Shown one piece after another: positions 8,801 to 17,134 of a stretch of DNA of 64,000 nucleotides (within the stretch, counting starts at the first letter, position 1; each line of letters starts with the position of its first letter). The stretch spans positions 3,621,029 through 3,685,028 of the forward strand of contig OX595990.1 in the NCBI GenBank assembly GCA_951394045.1. Reading direction: 5' to 3'. The notes beneath the pieces were generated by a model, which saw nothing but the letters and a program-made list of their open reading frames with translations, was not told where the DNA came from and made no database searches. The position numbers and the translations under genes were made by a program. The DNA comes from Nitzschia sp. DOCU1. Taxonomy: Eukaryota; Bacillariophyta; Bacillariophyceae; Bacillariales; Bacillariaceae.

Positions 8801-10797
8801 ATACCATCTAATGAGATGGTCAGGTCTTTCTGAATATCCACCAATTCGTCTGGTAGATCAATTGTCGCATCCACCACTTGATTTGGTCGCTGCCGAGTAT
8901 TCTTGCCTTTTCGGGTTCCCACGTCGGGACCGTACACTTTCTCGGCCAATACCACGTCCTTCGTAGTAACTGGATTGTCCCTGATTAAATTCATCCGAAT
9001 CATTGCTTTCAAATCCTCCATCGTTGGCGTACCAAGGGCGTGATGGAGTTGTCGTGCTTTCAATACCGCAGCTTTCTGACGATCGCTGAGAATCTTCAAA
9101 TTTTCATCTCGTAGTTGTCCCAGCAAATAATTTGAGTCGACTTGGGTGAAAGTTCTGTTTGGGTCGGATGGATGCATGGCATATAGTCGACTGTTCAGTT
9201 GATGGAATCGCACTGTTTTATGCGGTAAGTGCACCAGGAATGCTTTTTCTTGGGCAGAATCGTACGTGACGCGGTGGTGCTCAACCATGTGAGCCAGACT
9301 GATGATATTTGTAAGGGAGTCTTCGTTGAACCATGCTTCTCCGATGAGTGGCACATCGCAAATTTTGGTAGAAGTCATGGGTCCTCCATTCGTATGGACA
9401 GTCATAGATGTCGGAGCGTCTCGAATGTTCGTCACGTATTTCGGATTGCAAAATACCGTATCGGTAGAGTCACTGTCTAGCAGTATATACTCTTTCAATG
9501 CGTTGGTCTGGGCAAAATTAAAATGAAGCCCTGCCCAACCCACGCTTGGCTCGCTCTTTTTACTGCTGCTGTTTTCGCTGCCTGTAGCGGTGCTATTTGC
9601 ACTGCTGCTTTTGCCCGCACTTTCGCTGGATGCTTGGGCAAATTGTTCATTAGCTTTATTGATGGCCCATTGTTCCTTGGGGATTTTCTCCTTTTGTCGA
9701 CAGTCAGGCGATCGATGCCCGGGCTTGCCACAACAGTAGCATTTGCCCTCCAGCTGTGCGAACGACAAAGGAACTTCTTCGTCTTCATCCTTGGAATCTT
9801 TTTCTTTACTGCCATTACCTTGCTTGTGATCTTTATTCTTCTTGTTGTTCGACTTAGGATGGTTGTCAAACTTGTGAATGCTCAGTACTTCGCACGCTTC
9901 AATCACCGTCTTGGGATATTGATTATTTCCCAAAGACTTTTGCGAGTTGAGATTTCGCAATAGGGACCCGTATTTGGACTGGTCCGCATTCTCCAGGAAG
10001 ATAAATGCAAACAGTTGTTCTTCGGCTTGCTTTGTCAGCTGAGCCACAGTTCCTGGATTTAGGGGATCGTAGCCGTCCATTGTTGCCACGTATTTTCCCA
10101 ATTTTATAGGAGCACCAAGCTGAGAGACTAGAATATCTCTCGCAGCCTTAAATCTTCTCGTATATTCGTTGAGGTTTTCACCCTCGCTCTGCTTGCAGTT
10201 GAACATTGCACGAAAAGCGTCCGAGATGATGGACATTTCATAACGTGCCTCTTGAAAATTCATAGCATGCTCTCGAATCGACTTGAGCAGCTCTAGGGGG
10301 TTGTTGTAAATTCTTGACTCATAATCGGACCGTGCCGTGAGTTTGGCCTGCATAGCCTTGGCACAGCGATCCCAAATAAAAGCATAGGCCTTCACCTTGT
10401 TGTCTTCATAGACTCTCTTCCGCTTCATGTATTCATCCAATTCGGCCTTGTAGACCATTTTGTTTTGTTCGTCCTCTCGAGCTTTTGTTGCTACATCTGG
10501 GTCCGCACTAACTGCGAGTGTCGGTTGCCATGCGGTCATATCTGGGTTTTGGCCCGTTCGTAGCGCTTCTGCGATATCAACGCCACGGTCATATTCCTTC
10601 TTGATGTGGTTGATAACTTGTTCGGTTGTCAAATTGTAGTCGGATGCTTGCTTTGCGGAGCCCACGTAGTAAAAATAATCTTCAATCGTTTTCTTCCTTT
10701 TCGCAGTAGTATTACTACTGGATTTCGAGCTCTTTTGAGAAAACTTGCCGAATCGACCTCCTCTGCCGCCTCGGCCGGCCCTTCCACGGCCACTCAT
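5761..10797 (-). CDS. copia gag-pol polyprotein
   Basis: 1678 residues from the ATG at 10797, chosen because it is the first ATG after the probable RNA start and opens a basic RG-rich Gag N-terminus (MSGRGRAGRGGRGGRFGKF). The open frame extends upstream into the LTR (ATG 11076), but that Met lies before the Inr. Gag occupies about 1-430, with a CX2CX4HX4C zinc knuckle at 353-366. The protease motif is LLDSDST (Asp441), with Ser-Asp where D-S/T-G is usual. The integrase triad is probably Asp664, Asp721 and Glu754. An acidic, low-complexity segment rich in Asp/Glu spans about 920-1035. Reverse transcriptase has Asp1207 (LDIPNAF) and HVDD (1312-1315) in place of the usual YVDD. RNase H follows, with SSTEAE and YQDNQST. 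There is no frameshift between gag and pol. The last 33 residues are encoded by the 3' LTR. Confidence 0.95.
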   Translation of the reverse strand: MSGRGRAGRGGRGGRFGKFSQKSSKSSSNTTAKRKKTIEDYFYYVGSAKQASDYNLTTEQVINHIKKEYDRGVDIAEALRTGQNPDMTAWQPTLAVSADPDVATKAREDEQNKMVYKAELDEYMKRKRVYEDNKVKAYAFIWDRCAKAMQAKLTARSDYESRIYNNPLELLKSIREHAMNFQEARYEMSIISDAFRAMFNCKQSEGENLNEYTRRFKAARDILVSQLGAPIKLGKYVATMDGYDPLNPGTVAQLTKQAEEQLFAFIFLENADQSKYGSLLRNLNSQKSLGNNQYPKTVIEACEVLSIHKFDNHPKSNNKKNKDHKQGNGSKEKDSKDEDEEVPLSFAQLEGKCYCCGKPGHRSPDCRQKEKIPKEQWAINKANEQFAQASSESAGKSSSANSTATGSENSSSKKSEPSVGWAGLHFNFAQTNALKEYILLDSDSTDTVFCNPKYVTNIRDAPTSMTVHTNGGPMTSTKICDVPLIGEAWFNEDSLTNIISLAHMVEHHRVTYDSAQEKAFLVHLPHKTVRFHQLNSRLYAMHPSDPNRTFTQVDSNYLLGQLRDENLKILSDRQKAAVLKARQLHHALGTPTMEDLKAMIRMNLIRDNPVTTKDVVLAEKVYGPDVGTRKGKNTRQRPNQVVDATIDLPDELVDIQKDLTISLDGMEVNSLKFLTTISHDLYYRTAQYIPEATKTNYTRVLDELYGVYQTGGFSVSEIHCDNEFRAVMTEWATTKQPPIQVNYANPQEHVPRAERNNRVLQERVRAAYHHMPFTHLPRILVKYMVMEAARKMNYFPARYGISRHYSPRMIVHKENIDYDRHCRYAIGDYVLAPNEPTQLNTNAPRMVDCIYLRPTAGTQGGHELLHLQTNRVITRPRVTPVPITPNIIAQVHALAELDGMPRGLKITNRANHVLFDTAWSAGVDYDDAFDDEDYDEDDDNQDDDDDDDNDMDDEDYDEMDENEIADILGEANNQDVLNEDEEDEVNDEASNNEEYQDENYDANDEEEIIVESDPEYEDSGQDDVSLQADEEEAPKEALRRSERVRVPNPKYQHLNVNSAVVEEYTTENASIIGKIMWQLNDKFGTMDDANKLSFLQTYSLKTALKKFGEAGRAAAVKEMKQLHDRVVFKPIRVDEMTARERKRAMESLIFLVQKRDGRIKARTCANGSTQRTYIPREDAASPTASTEAVLITGVIETKQNRDVMTLDIPNAFVQTPIPKGEEKIIMKIRGALVDILCEISPEIYKPYVIAERKEKVLYVQMLKALYGMLVASLLYYKKFRSDIEAIGYKVNPYDACVANKEINGKQHTLVWHVDDVKASHVDPKVNDKFYEWCEQKYGSEETGHVTVTRGKRHDYLGMILDYTEPGKLKVDMKYYIEAMIEEFPEKLSGQTNAPWTERLMKIDKSAKKLDDERAATFHTYVMKAMFLCKRGRPDISTGISFLAARVKEANENDWNKLVKIMNFLKKTKDEILTLEADDSQSLKWYLDAAFAVHPDMKSHTGSMFTLGWGAISGSSTKQKTNARSSTEAELNTIDEEIGKILWTRRFVEAQGFKVKLNIIYQDNQSTIKLAKNGKASSGRRTRHFDIKLFYVTDLIGSGDVEVVYCPTDEMIADYNTKPLVGKKFTKFRDLIMNLSNKHHIIGQQECVGKQIFMHMKLPTRTIKTDDVADKQNYDKDHD
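5861..5876 (-). other. Purine-rich tract before the 3' LTR (candidate PPT)
   Basis: Sense GGCCAGCAGGAGTG directly abuts the 3' LTR. It is only moderately purine-rich, and it is also coding (pol continues into the LTR). Confidence 0.4.
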
Positions 10798-10845
10798 GAT
10801 TGTCTGCTTTCTTTCGCTTGGACAGGTATCGATCTTCCAGTCGGC

Positions 10846-10860
10846 CTTTATTCGAAGTCT
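10846..10860 (-). other. Primer-binding region, complementary to the LTR (10977-10991)
   Basis: Sense AGACTTCGAATAAAG starts on the last base of the 5' LTR. It pairs perfectly over 15 bases with CTTTATTCGAAGTCT inside the same LTR. No usual tRNA-3'-end complement (such as TGGTATCAGAGC) is seen here. Confidence 0.65.
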
Positions 10861-11132
10861 GTTGGAATGTGAAAATCTAGCCGTCGTTTTGCCCCGGCTT
10901 CTTACTATTCTTAAAATAGTCCAGTTCTTCACAACAGGATCTACTAAGTTGTTTATCGTATCGTATGTAGTCTGAGAGACTTCGAATAAAGTGAGTTTGT
11001 TTCTCTTCGTCTCGTCTCGTCGCCGCTCGATCTTAATCGTGGTCTTTGTCGTAGTTTTGTTTGTCGGCGACGTCATCGGTTTTGATTGTTCGGGTAGGTA
11101 ATTTCATATGCATAAATATTTGTTTGCCAACA
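10860..11132 (-). repeat. 5' LTR of copia element
   Basis: 273 bp, identical by eye to the 3' copy. The sense strand holds a perfect Inr-like TCACTTT (10994-10988) about 140 bases in, and a TGACGT box at 11070-11075. The ATGs of the LTR lie upstream of this Inr; from it the first ATG downstream is the gag start at 10797. Confidence 0.97.
10988..10994 (-). promoter_or_regulatory. Inr-like element in the LTR, candidate RNA 5' end
   Basis: Sense TCACTTT fits YYANWYY; A at 10992 would be +1. The next 15 bases are complementary to the primer-binding region, which is what a self-priming element would need of its RNA 5' end. Confidence 0.4.
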
Positions 11133-11574
11133 CGTGACAATTCGCCAAACATCCTGTGCCAGGCACAAACATGTGCGAATCTTGAGGAAAGTCTGCCTCT
11201 AACCCGAAATCTTTGAGGGAAATGAAAAAGTTCATTAGATAACCGCGCCAATTGCTTTCTTGTTGATCGAGCAAACGTCGCTTCTGTTTGCCTTCAAAGC
11301 GGCCATTCATAAATTCCACATCCACTAGGGGGATGCCAATCTGATCGACGTCCAAGGCATCGTCTCTGTCGGCTTGTACCGTGCCGGCATAACCATTAAA
11401 GACGCCCAGGCCGGCACCAGGAATGGTGGAAGGAGCGACCCACAAGAGACATTCATCACTCTCAGTAGCAGCAGTGTCGTCGGCATTGCTGCTACTACTA
11501 CTAGTCGTTGCAGCAAGCAACAGCAACAGCAACAGCAGGGGGGCGACGGCAAAGGATCCTCGCATCATTGTCAT
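11133..11574 (-). pseudogene. 5' part of the interrupted tandem-SET / oxygenase-like gene
   Basis: The N-terminus of the gene completed at 2958-5587. The start at 11574 (MTMMRGSF) is preferred over Met codons at 11613 and 11589 because it gives a compact signal peptide with a poly-Leu core and matches the start of the paralogue. After the signal come a Ser/Thr stretch, then ECLLWVAPSTIPGAGLGVFNG, the GxG-type opening of a SET-like module, nearly the same as in the paralogue. The frame runs 14 codons beyond GTGCLANCH into the LTR and stops. In the cell this would yield a secreted fragment with no catalytic part. Confidence 0.8.
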
Positions 11575-12877
11575 TCCAGCAGCAATCATTAGGAAACAAT
11601 GATCGACAGACATGCCTTCAAGGTGACTACCGGCACGCGTCTATCATACATTTCCTAGACGATGACGATGAGAATGGACTTCTTTGGCACGCTTCAAGAG
11701 GTCCTTGCCGCCAATTCGTTTGGCGGGAAAGGAATGGATTTTGGGAGTCGTACGAGTCATTTCGAACTCAGAAAAACATAAGGTCATGGGCGGTCGGCAG
11801 GCAGACATTAAAGCAGTCCCATCAGTCAAAGCACGGGATTTCCATTCAAACGAAAGAGTGAGTCCATGTTCGGAAGTTCGGAGTAAGTAGTCCTTGTTGC
11901 GCTGCTGATGCTGTTGCGACTGCTACTACTGTGCTCTCGCATTTCATGCGGCATCATCTTTCTTTCTTGCTGCTCGGGGCGACTCGCTCCTACTTTTGCG
12001 GCGGCGGCGGACGATGAATCGTCATTGTCACTCATTTCCGGACTCTAGTACCAGCAGTTGATAACCAGAAACGATATGCCTCTTGCAGGATAAGAATTTT
12101 CATGGCGCTGAATGATAAGATCATCCTGACCTAGTATCGGCATGCTACTACACATTTCTTTGAAGACGAGATATCTTTACTGCTGGTAATGGGCGAACCT
12201 AAAGTATGCAAGGGTGTGAGAACGCCAAGACCCTACCAGAACCTTCGGGGTATTCTAGGGCACTTACGTCATTTGGGGCAACTATTAGTAATACCTAGTC
12301 GAGCGGGGATAAATATTGTCGAATGTTTCCAGTGACGGAATATCCAATGTGACGGCAAAGTGAAATTATTAGGCAACAAAGGAAAAATAATCCTCCGAAA
12401 TGACCCAAATCCATGGCTGGGAGAACCACTCATTTAACAAACGCTATCAAGAAGTACTTATGCAGGAACGAAAAACACTTTCGTATGGAGAAATGGATGT
12501 CGGTTGTGCTGCGTTGCCCGTCATTTCCACAACTTTTGTCCAGACGGTAGTCCGAGCCGGGATAAATATTGTCGAATGTTTCCAGTGACGGAGTATCCAA
12601 TGTGACGGCAAAGTGAAATTATTATGCAACAAAGGAAAAATAATCCTCCGAAATGACCCAAATCCAAGGCTGGGAGAACCACTCATACACAAACGCTATC
12701 AAGAAGTACTTATGCAGGAACGAAAAACACTTTCGTATGGAGAAATGGATGTCGGTTGTGCTGCGTTGCCAGCGTCATTTCCATAACTTTTGTCCAGACC
12801 CTTTCAACTGCGTTGATTCTCATTTCCACAACTTTTGTCCAAACACTTTCGAATCGACAAAAGATACTTCAACTATC
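11575..12877. other. Intergenic, with a tandem duplication in its right half
   Basis: A region between the divergent interrupted gene and the secreted protein gene at 12878. It has a (GCA/CAG)-rich patch near 11508-11540 at the left edge, inside the signal-peptide codons. No convincing gene is seen; open frames on both strands lack family features. Confidence 0.5.
12306..12805. repeat. Tandem duplication, 253-bp period, two copies
   Basis: The block starting GGGATAAATATTGTCGAATG at 12306 recurs at 12559 with few differences. A short module TCATTTCCACAACTTTTGTCC ends the copies and appears a third time at about 12820. The array lies just upstream of the ATG at 12878, so it forms that gene's promoter region. 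Confidence 0.9.
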
Positions 12878-14962
12878 ATGATCATTTCCATGAGGACTAC
12901 CTTAAAGTCGATCTTGCTATTGCTAGTCTGTGCTAGTATTCTGGCTGTCAAAGAGCAAGGCGATGATTGTCTCGTCCGATACGGTACAGAAGGAGGATTT
13001 GATGGCGTCTTTCACTATTTCGAAACACCCAGTGCTGGAGGAAAATGCAGCGATGATGAAGAACTATTTTGTTTTACCGAGAAAGACGATGGTAAAATCG
13101 GAAAGGATTTTCCGGGAAAATGCCAGCCGAAAGAGTGTTTCAAACCCCTGGACGATACCGTGGAAAGTGTGACTATTTGTCACCGAACTTGTTCCGAGAC
13201 CAATCCGTGGGTCCGTATCACTATTGATGCAAGTGCTTGGTTGGCACATTCGTGTGGTCACACTACCGAAGAATGTACTGGGTAAGCAACAAAACAAGTC
13301 AAGGGCAACTGGGCGTGGATTTGTTCCTCGTCGCTCACAACATCCTTCGTTTCGTCTCGATCTTTGCAATCTTTCTCCAGCGCCAATTTGACATACTGGG
13401 GCACAAACGATCGAGATTACATCCTCAAGGAGCATGGAAGCCGATCCAGTGTGGCGAGCATGCTTGGAAACGACGCCAATGCAGTCACTCAGTATTGGAA
13501 GGCTTGGGAACCCGCTTGTCCAAGTGTCCGCAATGGTCAATGCTGCCAATTTGATAGCAAGTACGGCTACACCTGCTGCGGCCGCGCGACAATAGATCCA
13601 ATGCCCGGCGACACCAAGGCTCCATCGACAACGCTCTCGCCAATCAGCAGCCCCGTCTCGGCACCCACGTTTGCCACTCCGGCACCGGTTCCTTCGGCTT
13701 TGAGTCCAACCTTATCTCCTGCCAATGCCCCTTCAACGGACCCCCAGGATCTTCCCCAAGAACCCCCACAGTGCTTTAATCGTCGTCTCCAAGGTGATGC
13801 TCTCCAAGAACGATGGGCGATCAACGTTCCCGAATTCCGATACCAACAGAGTCTTGCGTTTCATCTCGACTTTTCCATCTCGTCCTACATTAGCTCGGAC
13901 AAGATGATTTCTTATACGGTAATGGAAAGCACTTGTACCAACTCCTACATGGGAGCTGGTTTGGTCCATTCTCGAGGATTGCGACTCCCAGAGCTCAACG
14001 GGGGACAAAAAGTAGGTGTTGCCGTCTGGGTGGACCCCATGGAAATTTCCCGAGACACGGAAATCTATTCCGAAGGCCTCATTGACAATCAAATGAAGGC
14101 CAATGTCGACTTTTGTGTCCGTTTTAGTCTTCATACGCCACCCAGCACTGCAGGGGGAGCCGTTGAAGTCAACTTTATAGAAGTGATTGTCCAATTCGAT
14201 GCCGATTTGACAGATGGATTCTCGATTGGTACCTTGGACGCTGCGCCCTACGATCGTTGCGAGAAAGAGGCCAACGAAGCGTTTGAAGTGGAAGGTGAGT
14301 GAGCCAGCAGCGCACCCGAATCGTCAAACCCGCGTCATCGTTTCCTAACACCAACTTGCTTTTTCGTAGGTTACTTTTGCAACGACGGAACCGAAGCCAC
14401 TCCCAATGAACCTGATGTTCCTACTGTGAATCAAGGAGAACCCGTCAAAGTATGCGTCCGTCCTGTTCAAGACGCCTTGGACCAAGGAGTTCGGATGCGA
14501 GCTCTCAAAGAGTTTACTTGGAAACTTCAAGATGGTGATGTCCAACAACCTGCGATTGTGGATTACGCCGCCGCCGATAACATGTTGACAGTTATGTACT
14601 GTACAGAAGGTTATGCCATTTGTCACTTTGAAAGTATTCTCTTTGCAGCTTTCTTTGCTAGACCCGGAGCAGTCACAGGAGTGGGTATTGCCGATATGCA
14701 ATTTGGCGGAGAAGAATCGGACGTCTCTGTGAGCCCCAAGTCTCGACGACAACTTCGTGACGAAAGCCGTCAACTTCAAATTGATCAACCGGCCGAGGGT
14801 GGTTCTGTTGAGTTTTCATTGGACCTCAATCTTCAGCAAGCGCCGGCCCGTTCGCAATACAGTGCTGCTGCTGGTGGTCGAGACCTTCGAGCGGCAACTC
14901 TGCTGCTCGTAGGAACTACGCTGTTCGCCATGGTGTCATCCTCCACAATTTTCTTGCTTTAA
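12878..14962 (+). CDS. Three-exon secreted/type I membrane Cys-rich protein, function unknown
   Basis: Exons 12878-13281, 13381-14294 and 14370-14962 give 636 residues. Introns are 99 and 75 nt with GTAAGC...CCAG and GTGAGT...GTAG ends, and both joins keep frame. Met at 12890 is an alternative start. Features in order: signal peptide (LKSILLLLVCASILAV); a Cys-rich domain containing VTICHRTCSETNPWV, a pattern met in secreted bacterial and algal proteins; a second Cys cluster (NGQCCQF, YTCCGR); a Pro/Ser/Thr linker (about residues 210-260); a large beta-rich domain; a third domain with VCVRPVQDALDQGV and FAAFFARPG; and a C-terminal hydrophobic helix ending at the last residue. The helix could be a membrane anchor or a GPI signal. 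The overall plan is that of a cell-surface protein. No enzyme motif is recognised. Confidence 0.8.
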
Positions 14963-15334
14963 GGTAGCAACAAGCCCGAATATGTACCATAGAGTGAATG
15001 ACCACTATATGAATGATAAATAATGCAACTAGCAACAATGGGTAGACGCGTCTCGTGTCATACGCCGAAAGAATGACACTGTTCGTCTTGGCACGTACTA
15101 GGGTTGCAATGCTGCGGCCCTCCACAGCGCTAGCATTTTCCGACATGGCTCTGTTTCCATTCCAAAGGATGTTTCGACAACTGGTATAGGTACACGCCCT
15201 TCCGTCACAAGAGGTCTTTCGTCGTCGATACAAGTAATCAAGATTCTTTTGTTTGGTCTGAAGAAAGCCTTGTGCCCGTAATGGTGCCAGTAACCGCCAG
15301 TTGTCAACAAGTTCTTGCAGCGCTCTGGGGAGTT
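14963..15334. other. Intergenic between convergent genes
   Basis: 372 bp between the stop at 14962 and the methyltransferase stop at 15335. Open frames here carry no recognisable feature. Confidence 0.5.
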
Positions 15335-16360
15335 TTATATCGCGGCCAGGACTGTTGGCTTGTCCAAGAACTTTTCCCCCACTTGTATCCATTTGGTTGT
15401 TCCTTTGAGCCATCCCACTTTATCAATGGCTGTCAGGTTCAAATGAGCCAAAGCGGTGGAATGACAAAATACAGTCTCTTGTCCCCCTTCGTTGTTGCCC
15501 GCCAGGTATTTGTATCCCTTTTCGTACAACAAATCGACGAGTTCGGTAGTGGGCCGCTCAACAGTCATGATATCAAAAATATAGTCCTGATAGGGGAAAT
15601 CCTTCATGACAAAGTACTCGGCGCCCTCCACATCCAAAGACAGATAATCTATTCGCGACGGTGCGTGAAATCGCCCTAGAATTTCCCGTAGAGGAACTGT
15701 ATACAGAGGAACGGGCTTATCTTGACTCTTGGGTCGATTGATTTGATTATCGAACCCTACAATTCCTCCCGAGGGTGTTCGCCCCGTTCCATCGTGCATG
15801 ACAAATTGAATTTCTTCCATTCGATCTTTGCCTACCACAGCCGCCACAATTTCACACTTTCTATAGGTCAACCTGCGCCAATAGCTTGGATTCGGCTCGA
15901 CACAAATCCCATTCCATCCAAGCTCCTTTTCTAGCCGATATGTATTGGACAAGGAGGTGGCGTCGTTGGCGGCCAAATCCAAAAAGTAGCCATTCGATTT
16001 GTGATTTAACAGGCCCATGACTAAATCGTCTTGGCGAGTTTGAGATCGGGCCTTTCTTGGCGGAGCCCGTAAATGATTGGCGTCACCATAAAAGACGTGT
16101 ATATCCTTCCAGCCACCTAGTAGTGGGGCTGCTGTCGGAGTAAGGGGGCTCGGATTGCCGTCGCTGTCTAATTTCGCGAGACTCTGAAATGCTTCGACAG
16201 ACAGCGAAACTCGTACTTGCGAAATGGCAAAGACCACCAGCAGAACCGCCGCCAAGAAATGCGGCCAATAATGAAATCGTGGAACAATCATGTTGAGTGG
16301 ATTGACTTTATTTGTGCTGGGCAGGTTAGTGTTACATTGACGAGATGGGGTCTCTCGCAA
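15335..16360 (-). CDS. FkbM-type SAM-dependent methyltransferase, membrane-anchored
   Basis: 341 residues (318 if Met at 16291 is used). A hydrophobic helix at about 31-49 suggests a type II signal anchor, so the catalytic domain would face the ER/Golgi lumen. The SAM-binding fold is shown by GYFLDLAANDA (about 124-134), GICVEPNP (151-158) and the FkbM hallmark DYLSLDVEGAE (238-248). FkbM enzymes methylate hydroxyls of sugars, polyketides or lipids; the substrate cannot be read here. Golgi glycan O-methylation would fit the anchor, but that is an inference. The gene is divergent from the HSF at 17135 and convergent with the surface protein at 12878-14962. No intron is apparent. Confidence 0.85.
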   Translation of the reverse strand: MRETPSRQCNTNLPSTNKVNPLNMIVPRFHYWPHFLAAVLLVVFAISQVRVSLSVEAFQSLAKLDSDGNPSPLTPTAAPLLGGWKDIHVFYGDANHLRAPPRKARSQTRQDDLVMGLLNHKSNGYFLDLAANDATSLSNTYRLEKELGWNGICVEPNPSYWRRLTYRKCEIVAAVVGKDRMEEIQFVMHDGTGRTPSGGIVGFDNQINRPKSQDKPVPLYTVPLREILGRFHAPSRIDYLSLDVEGAEYFVMKDFPYQDYIFDIMTVERPTTELVDLLYEKGYKYLAGNNEGGQETVFCHSTALAHLNLTAIDKVGWLKGTTKWIQVGEKFLDKPTVLAAI

Positions 16361-17134
16361 TGGAAAGTGAGCTCGAAAGGTCGACGGGCGTTGTGAGATG
16401 AGGTAAAAATAAGGTGCACGCTGGGCTCGCTAGTTGTCTAATTACCTAATTCTCCAACGGAAACGCGCGCGGCCTTCGAATGAGGACCGATGACGTCTCG
16501 AGCATCACGAGCTCCGACGTGGCAATCGGCCAGGTGACTGCCACGTCACCGGATGGACATATTCTTTTCACTTTGTTTGCATGACCAAAAGGCGAAACAT
16601 GGTCGCGACTTTTCCTTCGCCCACTTGTCTTGGTTGTCTATGGTTCCTGTGATATAAGTATCTACGCCGTAAAGGTTCCCTCGATTGCTATTTGCATACT
16701 TCAATCGACGGCCCACTAGGGAGGAACCCGAATTGTTCCCCGCAATAGGTAGTAGAAGATGCCACACCATTTCACTTAAGGTAGCAAGCAAGATATCCGT
16801 CTGCGGGCCCGTTTGACCCCACAAAATTTGAGACAAACAACGCGATCGTTATGAAAGCGCTGGAGACATCTATTGCTGCAACTATGAAAAGTTGCCAAGA
16901 AAACGCTTCGACACTAGATAACTCAAGGTAAGACATATGTATTAGCAGTTACAAATGGTTCTTTCCGTAGAATTATGTTGAAAATATCCGAATTGTGACC
17001 TAATCATCCCTTTGCCCCGCTCATAAATTTTGCTAACCTTTGGGAGACAAGAGGGATAGCGATAATCGAATTTTAACCACCATAATCGGGTATCTTTCTC
17101 ACCGACCTTGGCCCTAGATCTGGTAGTCCAAACC
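16361..17134. other. Divergent intergenic region (methyltransferase / HSF)
   Basis: 774 bp between two divergent starts, so both promoters should be here. A GATGACGTCTCGAG stretch near 16488 contains TGACGT, a core known from diatom CO2/cAMP-responsive promoters. No gene is seen. Confidence 0.4.

Larger units (their letters stand above)
5588..11132 (-). mobile_element. Complete Ty1/copia (CoDi-like) LTR retrotransposon
   Basis: A 5545-bp element in minus orientation. Two 273-bp LTRs (5588-5860, 10860-11132) look identical on base-by-base reading and begin TGTTGG and end CCAACA. A single uninterrupted gag-pol frame lies between them with order protease, integrase, reverse transcriptase, RNase H, which is the copia order. 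Identical LTRs and an intact frame indicate a young, possibly active copy. Flanking 5-mers (CAAGG left, CGTGA right, plus strand) do not match, so no target-site duplication is visible. It sits inside the SET/oxygenase gene in the same orientation. Confidence 0.97.

Noticed and set aside
5583..11137. Target-site duplication of the copia element
   Set aside because: The 5 bp on each side (CAAGG and CGTGA) do not match directly, so none is reported.
12306..12850. CRISPR-like array
   Set aside because: Two long contiguous copies without regular short repeats and unique spacers; this is a tandem duplication in a eukaryotic genome. The same holds for 22959-23213 and 54259-54368.
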